A DNA stretch of 44,079 nucleotides from Lactobacillus sp. UBA5815 (GCA_002417825.1 DICX01000037.1:1-44079), one strand, 5' to 3'; positions 23,957 to 33,429 are shown, numbered from the stretch's first letter. Program-made: numbers and translations. Notes: a model not told the origin generated them from the sequence alone.

Positions 23957-26900
23957 TTGGGAGAAGAAGCGGTGATGGAAGAAAAGCTGATCACGCGTTT
24001 AACGCAAGGCGTGCATCAGTGGGAAAGACGAGAAGATTTGAGGACGATTCCAGAATTGTGGGTGAATTTTTTCCAAATCTTATCGGCGAACAATCAATCA
24101 CAACTTGCTGATGTGCCTTTGACGGCAAATGAAAAAGAGACGATCCGGACGAAGTTGATTCAGCCTAATTTTTACCGGGCAGCTGAATTGATGGTTGGTG
24201 CCAATCGTCAAGTTCGGATACATTTAAAGCGCGATGATTCGACGCTGCCAGATGCAGATTTGCTAATTTTAGATGATTCCAACATTGCCGGGGGCACATC
24301 GGTTTACCAAGTCGTGCATCAAGTTCAAGTTCCCAAGACGATGACATTGGATCAAGATCGGCGTTTCGACGTGACGTTGTTGATCAATGGCTTGCCGTTC
24401 ATTCACATTGAATTGAAATCACCGAATAAAGCTTATTCAAAGGCATTCAACCAGATTCAAAAATATATTGATGAAGGCAAATTTTCTGATATTTATTGTT
24501 TCGTTCAGATGTTCGTAGTTACGAATGGGACTAGCACGCGTTATATTGCGGCCGGGCAGCAACTGAACCCCAAATTTTTGACGTCATGGGTCGATAGTCA
24601 TAATCAAGCTGTCGATCACTATTTGGATTTTGCACGTGACGTGCTTTCGATTCCTGCGGCACACCACATGATTGCGGACTACACTGTTTTGGATAGCGAA
24701 TCCAAGAAACTTATCTTGCTACGGCCATATCAGATCCATGCCATTGAAGCTATTTTCAAAGCTTCACGTGAAGGTCGATCCGGTTATGTGTGGCACACGA
24801 CAGGTTCTGGTAAAACTTTAACGTCTTACAAAGTTGCGCGAAACTTGTTGCAGATTCCTTCACTTCAAAAGACCGTTTTTTTAATCGACCGTAAAGATCT
24901 GGACATGCAGACGACATCGGCGTTTCAGACTTACGCTAACAATGACACGATCAACGTGACAGAAACGAACAACAGTTATGAACTGGCAGATCAGTTGATC
25001 AGCAGTGAGCGGACCGTTATCGTAACGACACGACAAAAGCTGCAAACCATCTTCAAACGTCTCGAGGAAGATCCGAAGGCGGCACGCAGATATGCCAAAT
25101 TAAAGGACATGCGTTTAGCGTTCATCGTTGATGAATGTCACCGAACAGTGACGCCGAGTCAGAAACGCGAGCTGGACAAATTTTTCCATCGGCAACCACT
25201 ATGGTATGGCTTTACCGGCACGCCGATTTTTGACGAAAATGCGCGCGATGAGAAAGGCCAAGAAGCACGGACGACTGAACAGTTATATGGTCCGTGTTTG
25301 CACAAGTATACGATCGAAGATGCGATTCGAGACAAGACAGTTTTGGGCTTTAAAGTAGAAAATTTGGGTGACAGTGGTGTTCAATCTGAGATCGATGAGG
25401 GTGACTACAAGAAAGTTAATCGCCGTTATCTTTCCGAACCACATATGCGGCAAGTCGTGAAAAATATCCTTACGTTATCCTATCGGACACAAGGTTTAGC
25501 AAGGGGACACCGCTATTCTGCCATCTTGACGACATCATCGATTCAACAGGCACAACGCTATTATGAGTTATTCAAGAGTATGATTGCAGAAGGTGCCGTG
25601 CCGAAGCGAATCAAAGAAGTCGCGCCAGATTTTCCACGGATCGCGATAACGTATTCGGTTTCACAAAACGAAGACGGGTCTTATGATGATCAAAAAGCCA
25701 TGAAGCAGGCAATGGCAGATTATGATGCCATGTTCAAGATGCAGTTTTCGATGACCGAGTTTGATGCTTACAGTCGAAACGTCAACGATCGATTGGCGCG
25801 CAAGAAGAAACAATATCAGCTTCCCGGTCAGCAATTGGATCTCGTCATCGTCGTGGATCGGCTTTTAACCGGTTTTGATTCCCCACAATTGTCGACCTTG
25901 TATATCGATCGGCCGCCGATGAATTCGCAAAACTTGATTCAGGCTTTTTCACGGACGAATCGTATTTGTGATGATGGCAAAGGCTGGGGTCAGATTATCA
26001 CGTTCCAGTATCCAGATGGGTTCGACGAGGCAATCGACAGGGCTTTGAAACTTTATTCGAATGGTGGAACGAATGAAATCTTGGCACCAGATTGGAAGAC
26101 GACACGGCAACGGTATCTTTCGGCACGTCGTGCAGTCACAAAATATTTGCAAAATGATGGACAATCGATTTTGACCGCGCCTGAAGAAGAGCAGAGAGCT
26201 TTCGTCGATGCTTTTCGTCAATTTGATAAAGAGACGGCAGCGATTCAAACGTATGATCAACTCGATCGTCAAGATGAACTCAAAGAAGATCAGCGCGTTG
26301 ATTTGTCAGTAATTACAGATGACCAGATGCAGTCACTTCGTGGCACTTATGAAAACGTTGTCGCACAGCTGCAGAAAAATCATGATGACGATGATAATGA
26401 TGAACTTGACCTTGATGACGATTATGAACTTGAAGCATTTCAAACTAAAAAAATCGATTATCGTTACATCACGAGTCTGATTCAAGCCTGTGTTCCTGAT
26501 GAAGAAACTATTTTACCGCAATCGGACGATAAACGTGACGATCAAGCAATCGAGACTTATATCGATCACTTGGCCAAAGATAATCCACCATTGGCTGAGA
26601 TCATCCGATCCTTGTGGCATGATGTTCAAAACAATCCACAAAAATACACGGGAAAGCAAATCGACCAAGTTTTGGAAGACTTGATCGATCAAGAAAACGA
26701 GAAGCTATTGCAGGAATTCGCGACGCGTTATCAATTGAATTATGATGACTTGCGTTATGTGATGGCAAATTATGATCCTGACGCTGGCAATCAGCAGAAG
26801 GGCATGAATGATTTGATGAAGAAAACTGTTTTTGACCAATTTATCGCGGCACACTCAGAAACTGAGATAAAAAATTTCCTTGAGTGGAAACGTCAGATCA

Positions 26901-26959
26901 GACAAGAAATCGCAAAATATTACACGACCCAGATCGAGCCATTGATGAAACGGGATTAG
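23957..26959 (+). CDS. hsdR: Type I restriction endonuclease HsdR
   Basis: About 1000 residues, the normal size. The N-terminal nuclease domain has the PD-(D/E)xK signature FDVTLLINGLPFIHIELKS. The translocase has Walker A TTGSGKT, DEAD-like IVDECHR and GFTGTPIF, and late motifs around VVDRLLTGFDSPQLSTLYID and QAFSRTNR. The C-terminal helical part includes an Asp-rich linker (HDDDDNDELDLDDDYE). It cuts DNA at a distance after ATP-driven translocation. The TTG at 23957 has GAAAGGA nine bases upstream; an ATG at 23975 is the alternative start. It is separated from hsdS by the switch region, so it probably has its own promoter. Confidence 0.95.
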   Translation: MGEEAVMEEKLITRLTQGVHQWERREDLRTIPELWVNFFQILSANNQSQLADVPLTANEKETIRTKLIQPNFYRAAELMVGANRQVRIHLKRDDSTLPDADLLILDDSNIAGGTSVYQVVHQVQVPKTMTLDQDRRFDVTLLINGLPFIHIELKSPNKAYSKAFNQIQKYIDEGKFSDIYCFVQMFVVTNGTSTRYIAAGQQLNPKFLTSWVDSHNQAVDHYLDFARDVLSIPAAHHMIADYTVLDSESKKLILLRPYQIHAIEAIFKASREGRSGYVWHTTGSGKTLTSYKVARNLLQIPSLQKTVFLIDRKDLDMQTTSAFQTYANNDTINVTETNNSYELADQLISSERTVIVTTRQKLQTIFKRLEEDPKAARRYAKLKDMRLAFIVDECHRTVTPSQKRELDKFFHRQPLWYGFTGTPIFDENARDEKGQEARTTEQLYGPCLHKYTIEDAIRDKTVLGFKVENLGDSGVQSEIDEGDYKKVNRRYLSEPHMRQVVKNILTLSYRTQGLARGHRYSAILTTSSIQQAQRYYELFKSMIAEGAVPKRIKEVAPDFPRIAITYSVSQNEDGSYDDQKAMKQAMADYDAMFKMQFSMTEFDAYSRNVNDRLARKKKQYQLPGQQLDLVIVVDRLLTGFDSPQLSTLYIDRPPMNSQNLIQAFSRTNRICDDGKGWGQIITFQYPDGFDEAIDRALKLYSNGGTNEILAPDWKTTRQRYLSARRAVTKYLQNDGQSILTAPEEEQRAFVDAFRQFDKETAAIQTYDQLDRQDELKEDQRVDLSVITDDQMQSLRGTYENVVAQLQKNHDDDDNDELDLDDDYELEAFQTKKIDYRYITSLIQACVPDEETILPQSDDKRDDQAIETYIDHLAKDNPPLAEIIRSLWHDVQNNPQKYTGKQIDQVLEDLIDQENEKLLQEFATRYQLNYDDLRYVMANYDPDAGNQQKGMNDLMKKTVFDQFIAAHSETEIKNFLEWKRQIRQEIAKYYTTQIEPLMKRD

Positions 26960-27168
26960 TGTTTTGTGTGTTTATGACTGCTATTTTATACGAGTCACAT
27001 AGATTGATACTTATAACTTTAAAGTCATAAGAGTAGTGAAAAACACTTGGAATCCCAGAATTAGATCAAGATCCAACTGGGGCTTCTTTATGCCCAAATT
27101 ATTATCAAAAGAAAAACCAGTGTTATTGTAAGCGCATCATTAGCTATATAGTTGCTGATTAATGCTTG
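26960..27168. other. Spacer with imperfect hairpins after hsdR
   Basis: CTTATAACTTT and AAAGTCATAAG (27010-27031) form an 11-bp inverted repeat with one mismatch. TCCCAG and CTGGGG (27053-27082), followed by CTTCTTT, are a weak terminator candidate for hsdR. No gene is seen. Confidence 0.45.
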
Positions 27169-27242
27169 CGACTTGGTTATATAACGCATGGAATACTATA
27201 ATATACGACTTGCCTATATAAGACATGAAATACTATAATATA
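27169..27242 (+). promoter_or_regulatory. Tandemly duplicated promoter of the zinc-ribbon operon
   Basis: Two copies of a 37-bp unit (27169-27205 and 27206-27242) differ at only a few positions. Each holds a -35-like box (TTGGTT at 27173-27178, TTGCCT at 27210-27215) and TATAAT (27197-27202, 27234-27239) with 18 nt between. A more diverged TATATA-containing segment lies one period upstream. The second copy ends 55 nt before the ATG. Confidence 0.6.
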
Positions 27243-27296
27243 TTTATCTTAAGAAATTCTTTAAAAAGGGACATCGCTCCTAGGGAGGAAAGATTT

Positions 27297-28244
27297 ATGT
27301 ATAAACCATGTCCGTCTTGCGGGACGCATAATGCGTCAGACGCAAAGTTTTGTGTGAAATGCGGGTCAAATCTAACCAATGTGTCAGCAGTGACACCAAA
27401 CGAGGAAACTGAGCAATCTAGCCCAACATCGCAATCGCAGCAGCAAGCACCTGATAATCAGCAGAATCAGTCCAAACCCACTCAAAATGTATCGGCGCAA
27501 CCTAATCCTACGATTCAACAAGTCAAGAAGTACAGCGGCAATTATTTTTCGACGTTGGTGAGTGCTTGGCGCCATCCTTCCGACACTGAAGCAATCGCCG
27601 GAACGGAGAAAAAGTACTACGGTTACGTTACCCTTCTACTTATTGCCATTTTGGCAACCTTTAATTTTTGGATGTTCTTGAAGAGTCTGATGCGCGTCAT
27701 CGCAAATATGATATCAACTTGGGGATCTGAAGCAGCCAACTATCCAAGTAACAGCGACCCAAGTAACAGCGACACCATTCTGGCTGCACTTGACAACAGC
27801 ATGAGTAGTCGGATCACTGGTCTTTTATTTCAGTTCTTTGTTTACGTACTCATTATTCTGGCTTTAATGGTATTGATGGGCTTTCTTACTCAGCGGTTCT
27901 TTATTGGCGATCCAGCCGTTACGCTTACCGATTTTACGAACCGCTTTGCTTTCCGGGCTAGTGGTACATTACCAGTTTTAGTTTTGTTATTCCTCTTTTC
28001 CTGGCTTAGCAGGGGCTTTATCAGTATCATCATTATTGATATTTTGCTGATCATTTACCAAATTCAAATTAATGTTGCCTTATTCGTTACTAGTAACGAG
28101 GGTTCAAAACACAAAAAACTTGATCGTGTATACAGCTTGACGATCATGATGGTTGCAATCAATGTGTTGACTACAATTATTCTCAGTATTTGGGTCATCC
28201 AAAGCATCGTGACCAACATGCCCAAGATGCCCGCGTATTTTTAA
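27297..28244 (+). CDS. Zinc-ribbon multi-pass membrane protein
   Basis: A 315-residue protein. Residues 1-24 are a zinc ribbon with Cys5, Cys8, Cys19 and Cys22. A Gln/Ser/Asn-rich linker follows (about 30-75). The remainder has about five hydrophobic helices, such as YVTLLLIAILATFNFWMFL, FFVYVLIILALMVLMGFL and TLPVLVLLFLFSWLSRGFISIIIIDILLI. The start has GGGAGGAAA at the right distance; an open frame further upstream lacks one. Function is unknown. It abuts the SGNH lipoprotein gene directly, so it probably acts at the envelope with it. Confidence 0.8.
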   Translation: MYKPCPSCGTHNASDAKFCVKCGSNLTNVSAVTPNEETEQSSPTSQSQQQAPDNQQNQSKPTQNVSAQPNPTIQQVKKYSGNYFSTLVSAWRHPSDTEAIAGTEKKYYGYVTLLLIAILATFNFWMFLKSLMRVIANMISTWGSEAANYPSNSDPSNSDTILAALDNSMSSRITGLLFQFFVYVLIILALMVLMGFLTQRFFIGDPAVTLTDFTNRFAFRASGTLPVLVLLFLFSWLSRGFISIIIIDILLIIYQIQINVALFVTSNEGSKHKKLDRVYSLTIMMVAINVLTTIILSIWVIQSIVTNMPKMPAYF

Positions 28245-29072
28245 ATGAGAAAACAAGCAACGTGGCAATGGCTGACAGTCTTATGGCTGCTTACAGTCAT
28301 TGCCATTTTGAGTGCTTGTCACCAACAGCAAGGATCGACGAAGACATCGTCCAGCAACCAGGTCGTGCAGTCGAAAAAGGCTGTGGCAAAATCATCAGTT
28401 AAGTCAAGTGCTCAGCCTCACGTGACCTCAACGATCCTCGCGAAGCTGAAAGCAAAAAAGGATCGTACCTTGATATATGCGCCATTTGGTGATTCACTTT
28501 CTGTGGGGCTCTTTGCGGATAGCACTCAGTCACGGTTCACGACATTGTTTGCGCGACGATTAGCCAGTGCCACTGGCAAGCGAGTGCATGAACAAGGGCT
28601 TGCAGTTGTGGGGAAAACCGCTGCGAACCTTGGTGTGCCCCAAGTTAAAACGATCGTTGCCCAGAAACCGGATATTGTGACGATCGAATTTGGCACGAAT
28701 GATGCGGTGGGAGGTCATGCGCCAGCTGCGTTGGCAACTTTTAAATCGCAATTGACCTTGATCGTGACGACGCTTAAACGACAGACTAGCGCGCAACTGA
28801 TTCTCATGACGACTTGGAGCCCGACTGGCGGCACTTATGTCAGCAATGATGACGCTTTTGATGCGCAAATCAAAGCTGTTGGGCGATCTCAAAAGATTCC
28901 TGTGGTTGATCTGCATTCGATTTGGGATAATCATCCAGAGGTCGTCGGGCCAGCAGGAAAAATGCTGCCAGACTTTGCTGCCTGGGGTCCCCGAGATGAT
29001 TTTCACCCCAATCAAATGGGGCATGATCGAATCGCTCAAGCGCTCATGCGATTAATCAAGCAGAAGGAGTAA
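28245..29072 (+). CDS. SGNH/GDSL-family hydrolase, lipoprotein
   Basis: A 275-residue exported esterase-type protein. The signal peptide ends in the lipobox LSAC with Cys25 as the lipidated residue. The catalytic blocks are FGDSLS (Ser84), EFGTNDA and DDFHPNQ (Asp-His pair). Family members deacylate lipids, glycans or peptidoglycan; the substrate here is unknown. The start codon immediately follows the stop of the zinc-ribbon gene, and a TcaA-like gene follows after 6 nt, so the three form one operon. Confidence 0.88.
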   Translation: MRKQATWQWLTVLWLLTVIAILSACHQQQGSTKTSSSNQVVQSKKAVAKSSVKSSAQPHVTSTILAKLKAKKDRTLIYAPFGDSLSVGLFADSTQSRFTTLFARRLASATGKRVHEQGLAVVGKTAANLGVPQVKTIVAQKPDIVTIEFGTNDAVGGHAPAALATFKSQLTLIVTTLKRQTSAQLILMTTWSPTGGTYVSNDDAFDAQIKAVGRSQKIPVVDLHSIWDNHPEVVGPAGKMLPDFAAWGPRDDFHPNQMGHDRIAQALMRLIKQKE

Positions 29073-29078
29073 TCATTA

Positions 29079-30338
29079 ATGGATTTAAAGTTTTGTCCCA
29101 ATTGTGGATCCAAGATTGGTCCTAACGATGACTTTTGTCAGAATTGTGGATTCAGTCTTAAAAAGTATCGCTTGCAACACGATGGCACAACAGCGCCGTT
29201 CGTGAATACCACACATGTGACGACTGCATCAGTTGAACGATCAAAACCAGAACTAACGCCAAACACACCATCTCCTGATCGGGTCACACCCACCAGGGCC
29301 GCGCAGACACCAAACAAACCGCAAAGCCAGCACCAACGTTGGCTTTGGATCGTCTTAGGCTTGATTGTCCTGCTTCTTGGCGGTGCCTACTTTGGCGGCA
29401 ATGCTTATTACAGTCGCGACCGTCAATTAACGGCATTAGCAAAAGGAATGACCAGTAACGACCCAGCAGCGATTGCCAAAGTAGCGGTGAAAAATAACGG
29501 CAGCGCGCTTACTAACACTGATCTTGCCCCATTGAGGGCGCTTTACAAAGCCGATCCTAAAGTGCAAAAAGAAATGTACACTTGGATTTTGGAGGCTCAT
29601 ACGACTGGTACGGTAACTGTTCAGCAAAACGGTCGTATTTTTGGTCTCTTTCCTCGTTACCGGGTCGTCTTGCGCCAAGTCAAGGTACCGTTGACCACGA
29701 ATTTAAATGATACAAAAATCACTTGGAATGATCATAATTTAAGCAGCACCAATGATGGCCGGAAGCGGAAATTTACGATTTATCCCGGCCAGTATCGGGT
29801 GATCGTTACCGGCAAAAAGGCTGGTGACAGCAAACGTTTGACTAAAACCGTCATAGTATCACCGTTTAAAACGCCAGCTGTTCTCAGTTTTAACAGCAAA
29901 TCGTCAAAGACTGAGGAAACGTTGAAGGCAATCCTTGCCGAAGCTGAAGAAGCCAAGAACGCTGCGGAAGAAGCGGCAAAATCGAATAAGGGAGATGATT
30001 CGTCTTCACACGATAGCAGTGACGATGATGACTCGGTCGATATGGACAATCTGCCAGACGACATATCTGCCCGCAATGGCAACCACAGCACGGATGGGCT
30101 GATCGGCAACTGGGAGCAGGATAGCAGCACCACGTTCACCTTCAACGATGATGGCACGTACTCTGGCACGTCAGATGGACAAACTACTGGTGGTACGTTC
30201 AAAGTTGTGTACCGAGATGGAGATACCTTGAATATCCAGTTCACAAAGGATGGCGGTTCTGTCGTTGAACCCTTTGCTTTCGTGAACGGACATCTCATCG
30301 AGACCCATTTGAAGTTGGATTGGCATCGAGCTGATTAG
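29079..30338 (+). CDS. Zinc-ribbon TcaA-like membrane protein
   Basis: A 419-residue single-pass protein. Cys6, Cys9, Cys20 and Cys23 form an N-terminal zinc ribbon on the cytoplasmic side. A Pro/Thr-rich linker precedes one transmembrane helix (WLWIVLGLIVLLLGGAYFGG, about 88-107). The outer part resembles the TcaA/YvbJ repeats. It is followed by an Ala/Glu helix, an Asp/Ser-rich stretch and a C-terminal lipocalin-like segment (LIGNWEQDSSTTFTFNDDGTYSG). Related proteins influence the cell wall and antibiotic response. AAGGAG precedes the ATG; last gene of the operon. Confidence 0.78.
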   Translation: MDLKFCPNCGSKIGPNDDFCQNCGFSLKKYRLQHDGTTAPFVNTTHVTTASVERSKPELTPNTPSPDRVTPTRAAQTPNKPQSQHQRWLWIVLGLIVLLLGGAYFGGNAYYSRDRQLTALAKGMTSNDPAAIAKVAVKNNGSALTNTDLAPLRALYKADPKVQKEMYTWILEAHTTGTVTVQQNGRIFGLFPRYRVVLRQVKVPLTTNLNDTKITWNDHNLSSTNDGRKRKFTIYPGQYRVIVTGKKAGDSKRLTKTVIVSPFKTPAVLSFNSKSSKTEETLKAILAEAEEAKNAAEEAAKSNKGDDSSSHDSSDDDDSVDMDNLPDDISARNGNHSTDGLIGNWEQDSSTTFTFNDDGTYSGTSDGQTTGGTFKVVYRDGDTLNIQFTKDGGSVVEPFAFVNGHLIETHLKLDWHRAD

Positions 30339-30356
30339 ACAATTAGTTGATTAAAC

Positions 30357-30407
30357 AATACGTCATTGAGAAGTTTGCAGATTTCTCAATGGCGTATTTC
30401 TTTTTTA
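30357..30407 (+). terminator. Terminator of the zinc-ribbon operon
   Basis: AATACGTCATTGAGAA pairs with TTCTCAATGGCGTATT (one mismatch, 16 positions) and is followed by a long T run, 18 nt after the stop. Confidence 0.92.
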
Positions 30408-30880
30408 CTGTGAGTGGGAACGTTAGGTCAGATAAGAAGTCGTGAATTTACGAAATAGATCAAGTCATTGATGAAACATGATTGCGTTTTATTATTTATG
30501 ACTGAGACAACAAAACAACTGTTTTGATGAAAATCAAAGTCATAAATTGGGAAAAAGTATTGTATAAGCCTTAAATTTTTTAAATAAAAGGATACATAAT
30601 TAACGATAATTATTAAAATGTTGATCTGTAATAAAAATCGATTTTTAAATCATGATAAAATTGCAAAAGAATTTTACTTTTACGAAGTCATAAAAAAGAA
30701 GCCTATTATTAGGTTCCTTTTTCTTTATAGTTAAATTTTTACAAGAATATTTTTAGCCCGAGAAATGTTTTGGTGAGAATTAGGTTCTTTTTTTACTTTA
30801 TACTGGTTTTATAGAAAATAGTGTGTATGATTTATATGTTAAACATATTTTGTTAATGAGATAGATAGAGTGGAAGTATA
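30408..30880. other. AT-rich intergenic region with a second terminator-like hairpin
   Basis: No gene is seen. A hairpin at about 30688-30727 (AAGCCTA-TTAT-TAGGTTC with flanking A and T runs) looks like a terminator without an obvious gene before it. A related element, ATTAGGTTCTTTTTTT, recurs near 30779-30795. The acyltransferase promoter should lie between there and 30880. Confidence 0.45.
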
Positions 30881-31884
30881 ATGAAAAAGGAACGTATAGA
30901 GTGGGTTGATCTATATAAGGGGATACTTATTTTCTTAGTGGTTTTAGGTCATGGATTTCAAGGAATAGCTTCTGATAATTCTTTGAATACCGTAGTCAGT
31001 TTCAGTAGTATATTGAATGCTAAGTTAATTATTTATAGTTTTCATATGCCTGCTTTTTTTCTCGCAGCTGGATTTTTTGCACGAAGTTTATATACTAAAA
31101 CAAATATAAGCTATTTTAAAATTAAATTGAGACGTTTAATTCCACCATATTTTATTTGGTCGTTTATCACTGCACTTGCAATGCAACTAGCTTCAGGACA
31201 AACAAATAGTGGATTAGGATTAAAAATTTCTTGTTATCACCTTTAATTCCTTTTTCAATTTATTGGTTCTTATATGATTATTTCGTTATATTTGTTCTTC
31301 ATTTTATTTTCTCGAAATTGTTTGTTAAACGCGGCAATGGTGCTTTTTTTGCCTTTTCGATTGTTTTGTTTGTCTTAAATCCTATTCTTCCAAATGTTTG
31401 GATCTTAAAAAATTTAAGTTATTATACAATCTTTTATGCTTTAGGAATGTACGTATACTCATTTGTTTCACGGCATATTGATTTACTACATAAAAGTTGG
31501 ATTTTAGCAGTAAATGCTCTTCTTTTTATTTTAATGTGCGTAATTTTAATCAAATTTATTCAACAGACTCAGGCATTTTGGCATTTGTACTTTTCTTTAT
31601 TTATGGCGTTAATAGGATCTTTTCTTTTTCTCTTGGTTGCATTGAATTTTTCTAAATCAGAAGGAAAACTAAAAGCATTTGTGAGTTATTTGGGTAAAAA
31701 TTCAATGGAAGTCTATGTAGTTCATTTATTGCCTTTAGCTGCAACACGCATTTTGCTTATTAATCATTTTCATATAATGAATTTGTGGTTAGTAGCTCTG
31801 ATAACCACGCTTATTTCAATGATAGTTTGTATTTTAGTTTTGGAATTCTCAAAAAAGCTGCATATCAAAAAATGGTTATTTTAA
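30881..31884 (+). pseudogene. Acyltransferase-3 family membrane protein, frameshifted
   Basis: Two overlapping frames together encode one protein of about 333 residues. The first (30881-31246) starts KKERIEWVDLYKGILIFLVVLGHGF, the typical opening of membrane O-acyltransferases with the catalytic-type His. It also has SFHMPAFFLAAGFFARS and LRRLIPPYFIWS. The second (to 31884) continues LLSPLIPFSIYWFLYDYF through several helices and YLGKNSMEVYVVHLLPL. The break is at AAAAATTTC near 31226; one extra base would restore GLKNFLLSP. It may be a true frameshift or a sequencing error in the homopolymer. The gene is AT-rich. Confidence 0.85.
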
Positions 31885-32107
31885 CGATATACTAATTATT
31901 TGAGTGAAGTTTATTTTTTGCCAAAACGACTATACAAAAATGAATTCGATTCGATATAATGAAAACCATAAGCAGCTCCATTGTTGGCATGCATTGATAG
32001 ACAGGTATGTCAGCGCTTTTTTGCAAAATAAAAAGTAGGCGATCGCTAACTACTAGTGATGATTGAAAATTTTGCCAACATAACCTTTTTGGAAAGGAAA
32101 CAATGCC

Positions 32108-33142
32108 ATGTCAGAAACAGAGACTTGTGACTTTTTTGAATCGTCTGGCGGCTTGACGCTTGATGAGGTCAAAACGATCTGCCGAAATTATCAGCTCGTT
32201 TGGCATGAGGGCGATGAGAAAGTCTTGACGCATTGGCCGTTCGATCGTATGATCCATCAAGGCCTTGATATTTGGTATGCACAGCCGCCAAAAGAAAAAG
32301 CACTGACGTTCATGCCTGGGACGACGATGACGATGCTCGATGATTTGATGCGTGCCAGTGATGCTGCACAAAACGCCTTCTTTGGGGCACTTCAGGCGAT
32401 CCGGCATGTGATGACGATCAGTTTGACGTTTCAATTGCGTTGTGCAGGACGGCTTCCGTCAGACTGGGAAGCGGTCGTGCCAAGTATGGATCCTGCTCTG
32501 GAAAGTCATCAGACCGATGAACAGCTGATTTGGTTGAATGCGCATCATGTGGAAATCAAAGAGATGCTTTTGGTGAACGATGTTTTCGATGTGTGGAAGA
32601 TTTTGTCTGGTCAAGCACCGCAGCCGCATCTTTCATCGCAGTTCTTTTCACCGACCCATTTGTCTGATGAGTTAAGCGATACACCTGTAGGTCAAGATCT
32701 CGCCGCAGAGATGACGACCGCGCTGGACCACCATGGCTCTTTAGGGTATCTTACGCCGAATGCACGGCGCGTTTTACGCGGTTGCGTCATCGATCTGGAA
32801 TCTTGGCGGCTGCCAGCGCTTTTGCCAAGATATGTCGAGGTATCGCGCTGGCGTGATCGCATGCAAGTGATTGCGGATGCTGAAGTTCGCCTGCTCCAAG
32901 CCAAAAACATATTCACGATCAAGATGACTTGTCCGGAAACGCTCAAAGATGATTTTGAACCAGTACTTCCGAATGAGACGATCACACTCAACCATTTGCA
33001 ACAGTTGATCAGCCAAATCTTGCCGAGTGCATTGAGTCAAGAATTCGAAAGTGCCATGGCGCAGGTCGTGACACAGGTTCGAGCTGCTCGATTGCCTGAT
33101 ATCCAATTATCCCGCTTGTTCAAAACTTGGGGACGACAGTAA
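32108..33142 (+). CDS. Uncharacterised 344-residue soluble protein
   Basis: No signal peptide and no membrane helix. The sequence is acidic and largely helical with many Trp, His and Met residues (FDRMIHQGLDIWYAQPPKEKALTFMPGTTMTMLDDLMRASDAAQNAFFGALQAIRHVMTISLTFQL). I do not recognise a family or catalytic motif. AAAGGAAA precedes the ATG, and a strong terminator follows, so it appears to be a one-gene transcript. GC-richer base use matches the opuC genes downstream, suggesting a long-resident gene. Confidence 0.75.
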   Translation: MSETETCDFFESSGGLTLDEVKTICRNYQLVWHEGDEKVLTHWPFDRMIHQGLDIWYAQPPKEKALTFMPGTTMTMLDDLMRASDAAQNAFFGALQAIRHVMTISLTFQLRCAGRLPSDWEAVVPSMDPALESHQTDEQLIWLNAHHVEIKEMLLVNDVFDVWKILSGQAPQPHLSSQFFSPTHLSDELSDTPVGQDLAAEMTTALDHHGSLGYLTPNARRVLRGCVIDLESWRLPALLPRYVEVSRWRDRMQVIADAEVRLLQAKNIFTIKMTCPETLKDDFEPVLPNETITLNHLQQLISQILPSALSQEFESAMAQVVTQVRAARLPDIQLSRLFKTWGRQ

Positions 33143-33199
33143 GTATTGAAGCAGCGATATCGTACTGATTTTGTTTTAATTTTCACGAATCTGCTTTAA

Positions 33200-33231
33200 A
33201 AAAAGCACAGCTTTTTCTTGCTGTGCTTTTT
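33200..33231 (+). terminator. Terminator of the 344-residue gene
   Basis: AAAAAGCACAGC and GCTGTGCTTTTT form a perfect 12-bp stem with an 8-nt loop. Confidence 0.92.
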
Positions 33232-33270
33232 GATTTGCGCGAAAACCTAGATGAATCTTGATGTTTAATA

Positions 33271-33284
33271 AGAAAGCGCTTTCT
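33271..33284. promoter_or_regulatory. cre-like palindrome upstream of opuC
   Basis: AGAAAGCGCTTTCT is a perfect palindrome and fits the CcpA consensus TGWAANCGNTNWCA at 12 of 14 positions (only the end bases differ). It is 145 nt upstream of the opuCA start. Confidence 0.4.
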
Positions 33285-33337
33285 TCTTTCTGAACGATTC
33301 CTGAGAATCATTAAATTAAAGCTATCACATTAAAAGT

Positions 33338-33389
33338 GTTATGGTATGGTCATAACGCTTAGTCACAGAACGGTCATGACGGATGACCG
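33338..33389. promoter_or_regulatory. Two inverted repeats in the opuC leader
   Basis: GTTATG and CATAAC (33338-33343, 33351-33356), then CGGTCAT and ATGACCG (33371-33377, 33383-33389) with a 5-nt centre. They lie between the probable promoter and opuCA and are candidate operators for osmotic control. No known consensus is matched. Confidence 0.4.
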
Positions 33390-33429
33390 GTTATCTGATG
33401 ACACAATATTGATGAAAGGGGCGCTTTTT

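Noticed and set aside
28560..29039. Long open frame on the minus strand opposite the SGNH gene
   Set aside because: No ribosome site, biased composition typical of antisense frames, and the plus-strand gene has clear catalytic motifs and operon context.
29780..30298. 172-codon minus-strand frame opposite the TcaA-like gene
   Set aside because: Ser/Val/Pro-rich translation mirrors the Asp/Glu/Thr-rich sense gene; no start signal.
33286..33429. Riboswitch in the opuC leader
   Set aside because: Only short DNA-type palindromes are seen; no recognised conserved riboswitch core or terminator/antiterminator pair.
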